The notes beneath the pieces are model-generated. The model was given only the letters and a program-made list of their open reading frames with translations, was not told the origin of the DNA and did no database searches. From positions 1 to 64,000 of the forward strand of contig JAHEJM010000002.1 of NCBI GenBank assembly GCA_024638815.1: 64,000 bases of DNA, given 5' to 3'. The DNA is from Acidimicrobiales bacterium (GTDB taxonomy: Bacteria; Actinomycetota; Acidimicrobiia; Acidimicrobiales; SZUA-35). The position numbers and the translations under genes are program-made. This document shows positions 42,416-50,801 of the stretch, one piece after another (within the stretch, counting starts at the first letter, position 1; each line of letters opens with the position of its first letter).

Positions 42416-42422
42416 TAATGTA
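42416..42422. promoter_or_regulatory. Shared bidirectional -10 element
   Basis: TAATGTA: plus strand gives TAATGT, 8 nt before the birA ATG at 42430; minus strand gives TACATT, 6 nt before the carboxylase GTG at 42410. Both genes would be leaderless and their transcription starts would lie about 20 bp apart. Sequence evidence only. Confidence 0.5.
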
Positions 42423-42429
42423 GACACTC

Positions 42430-43329
42430 ATGACCTCGAACACCGAACCATCCTCGGCAAACGGCGGTGACGGTCCTGTCGTACCGCCGTGGTTGGGGGC
42501 CTCGACCCGATTCCGACGGATCGACTACGTGGTGGAAACCGGCTCCACAAATGCCGATCTTCTGGCTCGGGCCGGCCGTGTGTCCTCACCATCCGGTGAT
42601 GGGGGAGACAACGCCGAGGCCGACCACTGGGGACGGGAACCCCAGGTGTTGTACACCGATCACCAGAACGCCGGTCGCGGCCGCCAGAATCGGCAATGGT
42701 ACGACCATCCCGGTGACTCCCTTCTGGTCTCGGTCATGGTCGAGGTGGCGACCGAGGTGGCTTCCCTGGTTCCGCTGGCGGTGGGGCTGGCCGCACTCGG
42801 CGCCGTCTCGGATCACCTCACCCACACCGATCGGGCTGAGCCTCGGCTCGCTCTGAAATGGCCGAACGATGTGGTGGCGCCGGCCTTCGACCAACGCAAG
42901 CTGGCCGGCATCCTGGTGGAGTCGGTCACGGTGGGTGGGCTGTCCCCGACGCTGGCCGTCGTCATGGGCATGGGCATGAACCTGCGCCGGACCGAACCAC
43001 CCCCGCCAGATGTAGCCAGGTTGGCCGTGACCCTGGGCGAGATGGTGGGTGACTCCGGCAACGTCCCGACCCCCGACCGGGATCGGATCCTGCACGGATA
43101 TCTGGTACATCTCGATCGCCGTCTGGGTCAGCTCCCGTCCCGGCGAAGTCTGCTGGCCGACTATCGTGCCGCCTGCATCACCTTGGGGCGACGGGTTCGG
43201 TTCCAATCCGGGTCCGAGGTCATCTCCGGGGTGGCGGTGGATATCGGATCCGAGGGGGAGTTGATCGTCGACAGCGACGGTGGTGACCGGCGCAGCCTTC
43301 GGGCCGGGGACGTCCACCACCTCGATTGA
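42430..43329 (+). CDS. birA: Biotin-[acetyl-CoA-carboxylase] ligase
   Basis: 299 residues. ETGSTNADLLARAG (substrate loop), the biotin-binding GRGRQNRQW, LKWPNDVVAP, KLAGILVESV and MGMGMNLR, then the C-terminal SH3-like domain. It makes biotinyl-AMP and attaches biotin to the BCCP lysine; the target subunit is encoded divergently next door. No N-terminal DNA-binding domain, so it is not a repressor of the E. coli BirA type. Residues 1-30 are a flexible leader. The insert at about 50-72 (Gly/Asp/Glu-rich) is unusual. Confidence 0.94.
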   Translation: MTSNTEPSSANGGDGPVVPPWLGASTRFRRIDYVVETGSTNADLLARAGRVSSPSGDGGDNAEADHWGREPQVLYTDHQNAGRGRQNRQWYDHPGDSLLVSVMVEVATEVASLVPLAVGLAALGAVSDHLTHTDRAEPRLALKWPNDVVAPAFDQRKLAGILVESVTVGGLSPTLAVVMGMGMNLRRTEPPPPDVARLAVTLGEMVGDSGNVPTPDRDRILHGYLVHLDRRLGQLPSRRSLLADYRAACITLGRRVRFQSGSEVISGVAVDIGSEGELIVDSDGGDRRSLRAGDVHHLD

Positions 43330-43390
43330 TCGGGAGTACCGGCCGGGAGATGGCGGCGCCGGTTGTGACCGAGTTCTCGCTCGAACGCTC

Positions 43391-43417
43391 TCAAGGTGGC
43401 GTCGAGAAGGCCGATTG
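43391..43417 (+). promoter_or_regulatory. Candidate FliA/WhiG-type promoter
   Basis: TCAAGGTG, exact 11-nt spacer, GCCGATTG, 8 nt before the ATG at 43426 of an M23 peptidase, so the message would be leaderless. Best -10 match among the three such sites, tied with the one at 10852. Sequence match only. Confidence 0.38.
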
Positions 43418-43425
43418 GCTACCGG

Positions 43426-45159
43426 ATGGAAAGGATCTTCCCGAGGCGTTCCCGGCGGATCGGAAGCCGATCGGCCGGATGGCACGGCGATCGCCGTCGA
43501 CCGGCGATCCGGCCCCGTCGGCGCGTCCGGATCACGGTCGCCGGTACGGTCGCCGCCTTGCTCTTTGCGGCTTCCGCCGTTCCGGCCGGAGCCCAGGACG
43601 GTGGTGACGGGGATTCGTCCAACCCATCGGCGACATCGACAACGATCGAGTCGTCGACGACCTCCGAGACCGGCTCCAGCACGGCGTCCACCGCGGTCTC
43701 GACGACTTCAGCAACCACGGGATCAACCGCCGTTCCCACCACGGGGTCGGCTCCGACATCGGCTGGTGACGGCGTTTCCTCGACCTCGACGGTGTCCACC
43801 ACGTCAGGCGAGGAACTGCCGGCGGCGGACGACGCCGGCGCCAACTCGAGCACCACATCCACCCTGCCCGTCGAGCCCTCTCCTGAGGACGATCCGCTGA
43901 TCAACGAAGCACCGGTCGACGAATCTCCCGATCCCAACGCGTCCGTTCCGCCCCCGGACCGGGGCTACCGCGGTCAGGAGGAGTTGCGACCGCCTGCGGT
44001 CCTCTGGGGCAACGTCAAGACGGCCGAGGAGCGGCTGCAGGCGGCGATAAACGACCAGGTGACCGCCATTGCCCAGGCTCGATCATTTCGGCTCCGCTCC
44101 AAGCACCTGGGCGACGCCCTGGAGCGGACTGGGGTGCAGTCGGGGGTGACGGTAGCCGAGATCGACGCCGCAACCGGTCGGCTGGAGGCCCGGGCTGTCA
44201 CCGGCTTCGTCGTATCGAGCAGCGGCAACATCCCCGACGGCGAGTTGAGCCCCGATCTGAGCATGTACCACGAGCTCCTCGACCGTCAGCGCAAGCACCG
44301 CTATCTCGATGCCGCCCTCACCGTCGACCGGCAAAGTATCGGCGAACTGAACGAACTCAAGGCCCGCCTCGGGTCGGAGACGCTGGCCCTCTACGAACGC
44401 GGCCGTTTCGTCGAGACGTCGCTGCGCCGAGCCGAGGAGCAGGCTCGGGACACGTCGGGTGCCGTCGAGCAGGCCGTCATTGAACTCGAGGCATTCCGAG
44501 CGGGCAGCGAGATCTATGTTCACGGCGTGACGTTTCCGATCGCCGGACGGTATTCGGTGCCGCTGATCGACAGCTTCGGCTTCCCCCGCATGCCCGGCAC
44601 GACCGACGCCCATTGGCATGAGGGGATCGACATCTTCGCCTCCCGTGGCACCCCGCTGGTGGCCACCGAACGGGGAGTGGTGAGCCGAATCGGCAACGGT
44701 CGCCTGGGTGGGCTCAAGCTCTGGCTGCGGGGCGAGAGTGGGGCCGACTGGTACTACGCCCATCTCGACGGGTTCGCCCCCGGGCTCCGGAACGGGCAGG
44801 TGGTCGAGGCCGGTGAACTACTCGGCTATGTCGGCAACACCGGGAACGCCGTCGGCACACCGCCCCATCTCCACATGCAGGTCCATCCCAACGGAGGGCG
44901 GCCCGTGAATCCCTATCCGCTTCTCAAAATCGTGTCCGACATGGATCTGGCGGCGATGGCCAACGGCTCTTACCCCGGCTACCGCTACGAGCCTCGCCTG
45001 AGCTCGAGGTCTCAGCCCGTAGCCGAACCGGCCACCACGACGACGCCGGCTCCGATCTCGTCCACCGGCTCGACCGGGTCCGACCCCGAGCAGGCGAACG
45101 ACTCCCCGATCACGCCGAACACGGTTGCCGCCGAGATCCGGTCCCGGGCCGTCGATTGA
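43426..45159 (+). CDS. Exported M23-family peptidoglycan endopeptidase
   Basis: 577 residues. A basic N-terminus and hydrophobic segment (ITVAGTVAALLFAASAVPAG) form a signal peptide or anchor. Then a Ser/Thr-rich low-complexity stalk (about 55-150), a helical coiled region (about 190-365) and a C-terminal M23 domain: HWHEGIDIFA (first His and Asp zinc ligands), YYAHLDGF, PPHLHMQVHPNG (catalytic and zinc His). It should cleave stem-peptide cross-bridges. After the domain is a Pro/Thr-rich tail. The start at 43426 follows the sigma-28-like site; GTG 43396 would lie inside that site. Confidence 0.87.
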   Translation: MERIFPRRSRRIGSRSAGWHGDRRRPAIRPRRRVRITVAGTVAALLFAASAVPAGAQDGGDGDSSNPSATSTTIESSTTSETGSSTASTAVSTTSATTGSTAVPTTGSAPTSAGDGVSSTSTVSTTSGEELPAADDAGANSSTTSTLPVEPSPEDDPLINEAPVDESPDPNASVPPPDRGYRGQEELRPPAVLWGNVKTAEERLQAAINDQVTAIAQARSFRLRSKHLGDALERTGVQSGVTVAEIDAATGRLEARAVTGFVVSSSGNIPDGELSPDLSMYHELLDRQRKHRYLDAALTVDRQSIGELNELKARLGSETLALYERGRFVETSLRRAEEQARDTSGAVEQAVIELEAFRAGSEIYVHGVTFPIAGRYSVPLIDSFGFPRMPGTTDAHWHEGIDIFASRGTPLVATERGVVSRIGNGRLGGLKLWLRGESGADWYYAHLDGFAPGLRNGQVVEAGELLGYVGNTGNAVGTPPHLHMQVHPNGGRPVNPYPLLKIVSDMDLAAMANGSYPGYRYEPRLSSRSQPVAEPATTTTPAPISSTGSTGSDPEQANDSPITPNTVAAEIRSRAVD

Positions 45160-45184
45160 GTTGGTGTCGGCGGCACGATCATCG

Positions 45185-45197
45185 GTCGCTCGGCGAC
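45185..45197. terminator. Small hairpin between convergent genes
   Basis: GTCGC-TCG-GCGAC in the 79-bp gap between the M23 gene and the minus-strand ABC ATPase gene. Only a 5-bp stem and no U-tract, so weak. Confidence 0.25.
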
Positions 45198-45238
45198 GGT
45201 CGGGATAGGAATGACGTTGGGACAGCAGGTTTCGGCCG

Positions 45239-46024
45239 TTACCGGTTGCATGCTCGAGCCGCATACCGACCGTCCTGTCGGGTCAGCACCACGTCAAGAC
45301 CGAAGACATCGGACAGCAGCTCTTCGGTCAGCGTCCGCTCGACGGGGCCGGTGGCCACGGCTCGGCTGTCGGCCAGGGCCAGCAAGTGGGTGGTGGACGA
45401 CGGGATGTCCTCGACATGATGAGTGACCAGCACGCTGGCGGGACCGATCTCGGCCAGACTGTCGAGTGCCTGGATAAGGGATTCCCGGCCGCCCATGTCG
45501 AGGCCGGCGTTGGGCTCGTCCAGGATCACCAGCGACGGCTCGTTCATCAGTGTCCGGGCCAGCAGTACCCGCTGACGTTCGCCACTCGACAGGGTGCCGA
45601 AGGTGCGTTGACCGTAGCCGGCCAGTCCCAGGTCGGCCAGAAGGGATTGGGCCCGGCGGCGGTCCTCGTCGCCGTAACGGTGCCACCACGGTTCCAGAGC
45701 ACCGTACAACCCGCACAGGACGACATCGACCGCCGTGAGCTGAGGTCGCAGCTGATCGACCAGCCCGGCCGAGGCCAGGCCGACCCGGGACCGCAGGGCC
45801 CGCACATCGGTGCGGCCCAGCTCGTGGCCGAGCAGTCGAACCCGGCCTTCGGTCGGGTGGGTGGTCATGGCCGCCACCGCCATCATCGTGCTCTTGCCTC
45901 CGCCGTTGGGTCCCAGAATGACCCAGTGCTCGTCGGAGTGGACCTCCCAGGTGACAGGCCCCAGGATCTTGCGACCGTCACGGATCACCATCACCGACTG
46001 CAGACTCAGCACCGGTTCCTCCAT
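45239..46024 (-). CDS. ABC transporter ATP-binding protein
   Basis: 261 residues from ATG 46024 (a GTG at 46072 is possible). Walker A GPNGGGKST, a Q-loop in the GLASAGLVDQL region, signature LSSGERQR, Walker B LVILDEP, and the switch His in LVTHHVEDIP. The form resembles stand-alone ATPases of the ModF/iron-siderophore group. No permease or binding protein gene is adjacent, so the substrate and even a transport role are open. Convergent with the M23 gene. Confidence 0.85.
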   Translation of the reverse strand: MEEPVLSLQSVMVIRDGRKILGPVTWEVHSDEHWVILGPNGGGKSTMMAVAAMTTHPTEGRVRLLGHELGRTDVRALRSRVGLASAGLVDQLRPQLTAVDVVLCGLYGALEPWWHRYGDEDRRRAQSLLADLGLAGYGQRTFGTLSSGERQRVLLARTLMNEPSLVILDEPNAGLDMGGRESLIQALDSLAEIGPASVLVTHHVEDIPSSTTHLLALADSRAVATGPVERTLTEELLSDVFGLDVVLTRQDGRYAARACNR

Positions 46025-46169
46025 GGCGCCCCAGGGTAAGGCCCCGGTAGCTCCATCCGTCACCGTGGCCACCGCCCATGGCCAAGCCCTGGGTCCGGGG
46101 GCGACCGGGCACTACAGTGGTTGCCATCCGACGCCGTCGGTTACCGGCGGCGTCGCCGCCTCATAGCTC

Positions 46170-47495
46170 ATGTCCCAACCCGTCGGAATCCTCGTCACCT
46201 TCGTCTTGCTGGCCGCCAACGGGTTCTTCGTGGCCGTCGAGTTCGCATTGGTGGCCGCCGATCGGTCAAAGCTCGAGTTGCTGGCCGACGAAGGCAAATG
46301 GTCGGCCAAGGCCGCCACGTCGGCTCGGGCCCGGCTGTCGTTCCATCTCTCCGGCGCCCAACTCGGTATCACGGTGACCAGTCTGATCCTGGGATTCCTG
46401 GTCGACTCGTTGATCGGACCACTCGTGAACCCGGTACTGGAACCTTTTCCCCTTCTCGCCGATCCCACCATTTCGGTCATCGTGGCCCTGGCCGTGGCCT
46501 CCTCGTTCCAGATGGTGATCGGCGAGCTGTTTCCCAAGGCGCTGGCCATCTCCAGTCCCGAGCGTCTGGCCATGGCCCTGGCTCCGATCGCCCTCGTCAT
46601 CCACGGTGCCCTGGGGCCGATCATCCGGCTACTCAACGGAGCAGCCAATCGCACCGTCATGCGGCTCGGTATCGAACCCCAGGAGGAGCTGGCCGAGCTG
46701 CGGTCGCTGAAGGAACTCGACTACCTGATTCGAGCCTCGGGGGATTCCGGCACCCTGGCCCCCGGGGCCCGGGAGATCCTGACCCGGACCATTCGCTTCG
46801 GCGACAAGACGGCGGCCGAGGCCCTGCGTCCGAGGGTACAGGTCGAGGCCGTTCCCGTCGATTGCTCGGTGGAGGACGCCCTTGCCATGGCCCGTGACTC
46901 GAACTACAGCAAGTTCCCGGTGTACATCGGTGACGTCGACCACATCGTGGGGACGGTGGCCATCGCCTCGATGTTCGACGTCGAGCCGGCGGCTCGAACG
47001 ACCACCTCGGTCGGCGACATCATGCGGGAACCGTTGGTCGTGCCGGAAACCAAGGACCTGATCGACATTCTGGACGATTTTCGAGATCTCGACCCGGATG
47101 CCCCCATGGCCGTGGTGGTCGACGAGCACGGTGGTACGGCGGGAATCCTCACCCTCGAGGACGTCTTGGAGGAGATCGTGGGTGAGGTCGACGACGAGTA
47201 CGACGAATCGATTCCCCTCACGGCCGGTGTGGCTCCCGGCATCTATCTGTTGGCCGGGACCCTGCACGCCGACGAAGTGCAGGAAAGCTGCGAGTTCGCC
47301 ATGCCTGATGGGGACTACGAGACCATTGCCGGCTTCGTGCTCGATCAGTTGGGTCGGATTCCCACCACCGGCGACTCTTTTCAGTACGACGGCTGGAGTA
47401 TTCAGGTGGCGGAGATGGATCGGCTGCGCATCGCCTCGTTGCGTCTGGTCGCTCCAAGCAACATGATCGCCGACCTGGCAGGTGTCGGGCCATGA
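46170..47495 (+). CDS. DUF21/CBS/CorC-HlyC membrane protein
   Basis: 441 residues. N-terminal DUF21 membrane domain (about 1-185): NGFFVAVEFALVAADRSKLE, SFHLSGAQLGITVTSLILGF, QMVIGELFPKALAI. Then a CBS pair (about 205-330; VDEHGGTAGILTLEDVLEEI) and the CorC_HlyC domain (about 345-435; GDSFQYDGWSIQVAEMDRLR). Such proteins are implicated in magnesium/cobalt efflux or membrane integrity; the hemolysin label is historical. It overlaps the next gene by ATGA, and the two are paralogues that probably work together. Confidence 0.9.
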   Translation: MSQPVGILVTFVLLAANGFFVAVEFALVAADRSKLELLADEGKWSAKAATSARARLSFHLSGAQLGITVTSLILGFLVDSLIGPLVNPVLEPFPLLADPTISVIVALAVASSFQMVIGELFPKALAISSPERLAMALAPIALVIHGALGPIIRLLNGAANRTVMRLGIEPQEELAELRSLKELDYLIRASGDSGTLAPGAREILTRTIRFGDKTAAEALRPRVQVEAVPVDCSVEDALAMARDSNYSKFPVYIGDVDHIVGTVAIASMFDVEPAARTTTSVGDIMREPLVVPETKDLIDILDDFRDLDPDAPMAVVVDEHGGTAGILTLEDVLEEIVGEVDDEYDESIPLTAGVAPGIYLLAGTLHADEVQESCEFAMPDGDYETIAGFVLDQLGRIPTTGDSFQYDGWSIQVAEMDRLRIASLRLVAPSNMIADLAGVGP

Positions 47496-48709
47496 TGTTG
47501 GCCAGCACTCTGAGCCCCGCCGCCACCGTCCTGGCTCTTGTGGCCAGCGTGTTTCTCATCGTGCTCAACGGGTTCTATGTTGCGTTTGAATTTGCGGTTG
47601 TCGCCGCCCGCCGTTCCGCCTTCGAGGAGGGAGGCGAACGAGACGGACGTATCGCCTCGGCGGCCCGGGCCAGCCTCAGCGATCTGAATCTGCAGTTGGC
47701 CGGGGCCCAGCTCGGGATCACCATCGCCTCGCTGGCCCTCGGTCGGGTCGGGGAGCCGGCGCTGGAGTCGATCTTCGAGGCCGTGCTCGGACAGCGCCTC
47801 GACGAGGACGTGGCCCGGGTCCTCAGCTTCGCAACCGCGCTCGCCATCTTCACGTCGCTCCATCTGATCTTCGGAGAGATGGTGCCCAAGAACATAGCCC
47901 TGGCCGCCCCGGAGGAAACCCTGCGGTGGCTCGTCGTGCCGTACCGGATGTACCTGTTCCTGTTTCGCCCCCTGGTCGGTGTGCTCAACGCGGTGGCCAA
48001 CGGCCTGTGTCGGTTGGTCGGTATCGAACCAAAGGACGAGATCATCTCGGTTCACACCGCCTCGGAACTGGCCTCCATCGTGAGCCATTCCGAGCAGGGA
48101 GGCGCCATCGAGGCCGATGACGCCGAGATGCTGCAGGGAGCACTTCACTTCGCCCAACGTCCGGTATCCGACATCGCCACTCCGGTCGAGGACCATCACT
48201 CGGTAGTGCTCGGTGCGACTGCCGTTCAGCTCGAACGCCTGGTGGCTCGAACCGGCTCGCGACGGATTCTCGTCTGTTCCTCCGAAGGCGGCGAGCCGGT
48301 GGGCTACATCCATGCCCGGGATCTGTTGACCATCGGTCCCGAGCGCCGTCTCGATCCGGTGCCCGCCGCCATCGTTCGACAGATGGCGGTGGTACGTGGC
48401 GATCGATCGCTGATCGACGTTCTCCGAATGTTGCGACGGGTCGGCCGCCATTTGGCCGTGGTCCGACTGGACGAGGACCGTCTGGGGGTGGTGTCAACCG
48501 AGGAGGTCGTGAGGGTGCTGGTGGAGCCTGTTCCGACCGCGGAGACCGGCGATGAGGACCGGCATGACGGCCCCGGCTCGAGGCACCGACCTTTCAAGGC
48601 CGACGAAGCCCCCGTTTCCGGGGTCGGCCGGCCCAATGACAGCGACGGATCGGCTCTAGCCACCGGGTTGAGCCCGGACCATCCATCGGCGTCGAGAACC
48701 AGTGGCTGA
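47492..48709 (+). CDS. DUF21/CBS membrane protein, short paralogue
   Basis: 405 residues. DUF21 domain with NGFYVAFEFAVVAARRSAFE, NLQLAGAQLGITIASLALG, HLIFGEMVPKNIALAAPEET; then a CBS pair (about 225-345, ending VSTEEVVRVLVEP). Unlike its neighbour it lacks the C-terminal CorC_HlyC domain and ends in a disordered acidic/Pro-rich tail. The coupled start (ATGA overlap) and matching architecture suggest a heteromeric transporter. Confidence 0.88.
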   Translation: MMLASTLSPAATVLALVASVFLIVLNGFYVAFEFAVVAARRSAFEEGGERDGRIASAARASLSDLNLQLAGAQLGITIASLALGRVGEPALESIFEAVLGQRLDEDVARVLSFATALAIFTSLHLIFGEMVPKNIALAAPEETLRWLVVPYRMYLFLFRPLVGVLNAVANGLCRLVGIEPKDEIISVHTASELASIVSHSEQGGAIEADDAEMLQGALHFAQRPVSDIATPVEDHHSVVLGATAVQLERLVARTGSRRILVCSSEGGEPVGYIHARDLLTIGPERRLDPVPAAIVRQMAVVRGDRSLIDVLRMLRRVGRHLAVVRLDEDRLGVVSTEEVVRVLVEPVPTAETGDEDRHDGPGSRHRPFKADEAPVSGVGRPNDSDGSALATGLSPDHPSASRTSG

Positions 48710-48747
48710 CCGTTAGCCTACAGCCGGTTCAAGTGAGCCGATTCCGG

Positions 48748-48763
48748 CGTGCTTTTCGGCACG
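48748..48763 (+). terminator. Hairpin after the DUF21 pair
   Basis: CGTGC-TTTTCG-GCACG, 5-bp stem, about 40 nt after the stop codon. Possible end of the DUF21 transcript. Confidence 0.3.
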
Positions 48764-48871
48764 ACGACTCGGCGGGAGTGTCGACCCATTCTCGGCGTCG
48801 GCGTGGTTCGTAGGTCCTCTTGATGGTCGGTTCGGTCCATTGCGGGCGCTCGCCCGGTAATCTAGGTAGCC

Positions 48872-49927
48872 GTGAGGAGTCGACTTTCCATGGGAGTCCT
48901 TGCGCTGGGTGTCGCCCTGTCTTTCACCGTGGTTCTCGACGGTGGTGATGACGGGGTGGCCGATGCCGCCGCCGGTACTGCGGTCAGGGCCCAAGCGTCG
49001 ACGGCGCTGCTGTCGCTGGAGCAGACCAGGACCAGGGTTGACGAGCTGCAAGTAGAGGTCCAGGTCGCCGTTCTCCAGAAACAGGTGGACGACCAGAATA
49101 TGGAGAGGGCCCGAGATGGTGTCGACGAGCTGAGACAGGAGGCCCGGGACATCGCCGAGTCGACCGTCGACGGAGCCATCAACGCCTACCAGAACACCGA
49201 TCGAACCGTCGGTCTGCTCGAGCTCGACGATCTCAACGAGACGATGCGGGCCGGCACCCTGGGCGACGCCGCTCTGGTCGCCGACACCGAGACCTTCGAC
49301 CGGTTCTACGACAAGCAGCGCGATCTCGAGCTGGCCCAGTACGAACTCGTGGTGCGGTCGGAACAGAACGAGGAACTCGGGGTCGAGGTGGCCGAACTGC
49401 AGCGCGAACTCGACCGGAATATGGCCTGGCTGGCCCGGCTGGAGGAGAAACTCCTGCACCAGACGGGCCGCCAGGAATCGGCCCAAGCCTCGGCCTGGGC
49501 TCAGAGCCGGGGCCGCAAGCAGGGTGCCTTCCTTCTCGTCTGTCCGGTCGACGGCCCCCATTCGTTCATCGACTCCTGGGGCTTCGCCCGCTCCGGCGGC
49601 CGTCGCCACAAGGGGGTCGACATCCTGGCCAATCCGGGAGTGCCTGTCGTGGCTCCGGTCAGTGGACGGGTCGAGCACCGCTCGAATCGGGTCGGCGGTC
49701 GGTCATTCCACCTCTACGACGAGCACGGTAACTACTTCTACGGCACCCATATGTCGGGCTACGGCAAGTCGGGCCAGGTCAGGGCGGGTGAGGTCATAGG
49801 CTACGTCGGGGACGATGGCAACGCCGCCGGCATTCCCCACCTCCATTTCGAGATCCATACCGGAGGCAGGGGCAACCAGATCAACCCGTTTGTCGATGCC
49901 GCCGCCGTCTGCTCAGGGGCCCGGTAG
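48872..49927 (+). CDS. Exported M23-family peptidase with coiled coil
   Basis: 351 residues, GTG start 8 nt after TAATCT (leaderless type). Signal-like N-terminus (LSMGVLALGVALSFTVVL). Residues about 40-215 are coiled coil (for example VAELQRELDRNMAWLARLEE), like the regulatory arms of EnvC-type factors. C-terminal M23 domain: HKGVDILANPG, FYGTHMSGYG, PHLHFEIHTGG keep the His/Asp/His ligands, so it should be catalytic rather than a pure activator. Domain plan parallels the 43426 gene. Convergent with the enoyl reductase gene, 12 bp away. Confidence 0.88.
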   Translation: MRSRLSMGVLALGVALSFTVVLDGGDDGVADAAAGTAVRAQASTALLSLEQTRTRVDELQVEVQVAVLQKQVDDQNMERARDGVDELRQEARDIAESTVDGAINAYQNTDRTVGLLELDDLNETMRAGTLGDAALVADTETFDRFYDKQRDLELAQYELVVRSEQNEELGVEVAELQRELDRNMAWLARLEEKLLHQTGRQESAQASAWAQSRGRKQGAFLLVCPVDGPHSFIDSWGFARSGGRRHKGVDILANPGVPVVAPVSGRVEHRSNRVGGRSFHLYDEHGNYFYGTHMSGYGKSGQVRAGEVIGYVGDDGNAAGIPHLHFEIHTGGRGNQINPFVDAAAVCSGAR

Positions 49928-49939
49928 TGATCGAGGTTC

Positions 49940-50707
49940 CTAGGCCCCGACCGAGTGGTATCCGCCGTCGACATGGATGATCGAGCCGGTGGTGTGGGGA
50001 AACCAATCCGACAGCAGGGCCACGCAGGCCCTGGACACGCCGCTGGAGTCGTTGACATCCCATCCCAGGGGTGCTCGCCTGGTCCATTCGTCCTCGAAGG
50101 CCGAGAAGCCGGGAATGGACTTGGCGGCAATGGTCCGCATCGGTCCGGCCGCCACCAGATTGCTGCGAATGCCCCTGGGCCCCAGCTCCCGGGCCAGGTA
50201 GCGGTTGAGTGACTCCAGGGCCGCTTTGGCCACACCCATCCAGTTGTAGGCGGGCCACGACACGGTGGCGTCAAAGGTGAGCCCGACGACGCTGCCCCCT
50301 TCGCCCATGAGCGGCACCACGATGTCGGTCAGCGCCCGCAGCGAGTAGGCCGACACATGCACGGCGACCGCCACATCGTCCCAGTCGGGGGCGAAGAAAT
50401 CCTCGCCCAGGCAGGTCTCGGGGGCGAAACCGACAGCGTGCAGGGCGCCGTCGACCCGGCCCCACCTGTCGCTCAGCGTGGTCCGGAGTTCGGCGGCATG
50501 GGCCGGGTCGGTGACATCGAGTTCGTGGACCTCGGGCACCGGGTCGAGTTTGCGGGCTGTGCGCTGGGTCAGGCGCAAGGCCCGGCCGAACCCGGTCAGG
50601 GCCACCTCGGCCCCTTCCTGTTGAGCCAGTCGGGCGACGCCGAATGCCAGCGAGTCGTCGGTCAATACGCCGGTTATCAGCAGCTTCTTGCCATCGAGGA
50701 GGGCCAT
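49940..50707 (-). CDS. Enoyl-[acyl-carrier-protein] reductase, InhA/FabI type
   Basis: 255 residues. ITGVLTDDSLAFGVARLAQQ (11-30) is the atypical SDR NAD loop of FabI. Tyr154 and Lys161 give the Y-x6-K catalytic pair in PAYNWMGVAKAALES, closely similar to InhA. It reduces trans-2-enoyl-ACP in the last step of fatty-acid elongation (FAS-II). The FabG partner often found beside inhA is not in the window. Divergent from mshC. Confidence 0.93.
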   Translation of the reverse strand: MALLDGKKLLITGVLTDDSLAFGVARLAQQEGAEVALTGFGRALRLTQRTARKLDPVPEVHELDVTDPAHAAELRTTLSDRWGRVDGALHAVGFAPETCLGEDFFAPDWDDVAVAVHVSAYSLRALTDIVVPLMGEGGSVVGLTFDATVSWPAYNWMGVAKAALESLNRYLARELGPRGIRSNLVAAGPMRTIAAKSIPGFSAFEDEWTRRAPLGWDVNDSSGVSRACVALLSDWFPHTTGSIIHVDGGYHSVGA

Positions 50708-50801
50708 AGTGCCTTCGACTCTATGTCCTGGCCCCGCGGTTACACCTGGTGGTGCCCGGCCTTTCGTGACCTCCGTCGGGATTGAGGTAGCCTGCGGGCT
50801 A

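Noticed and set aside
40614-42470. 618-codon plus-strand open frame over the biotin carboxylase gene
   Set aside because: Exact antisense of a full-length carboxylase with all motifs.
48730-48746. TCAAGTGAGCCGATTCC considered as another sigma-28 promoter
   Set aside because: The -35-like and -10-like halves touch each other; the required 11-nt spacer is missing.
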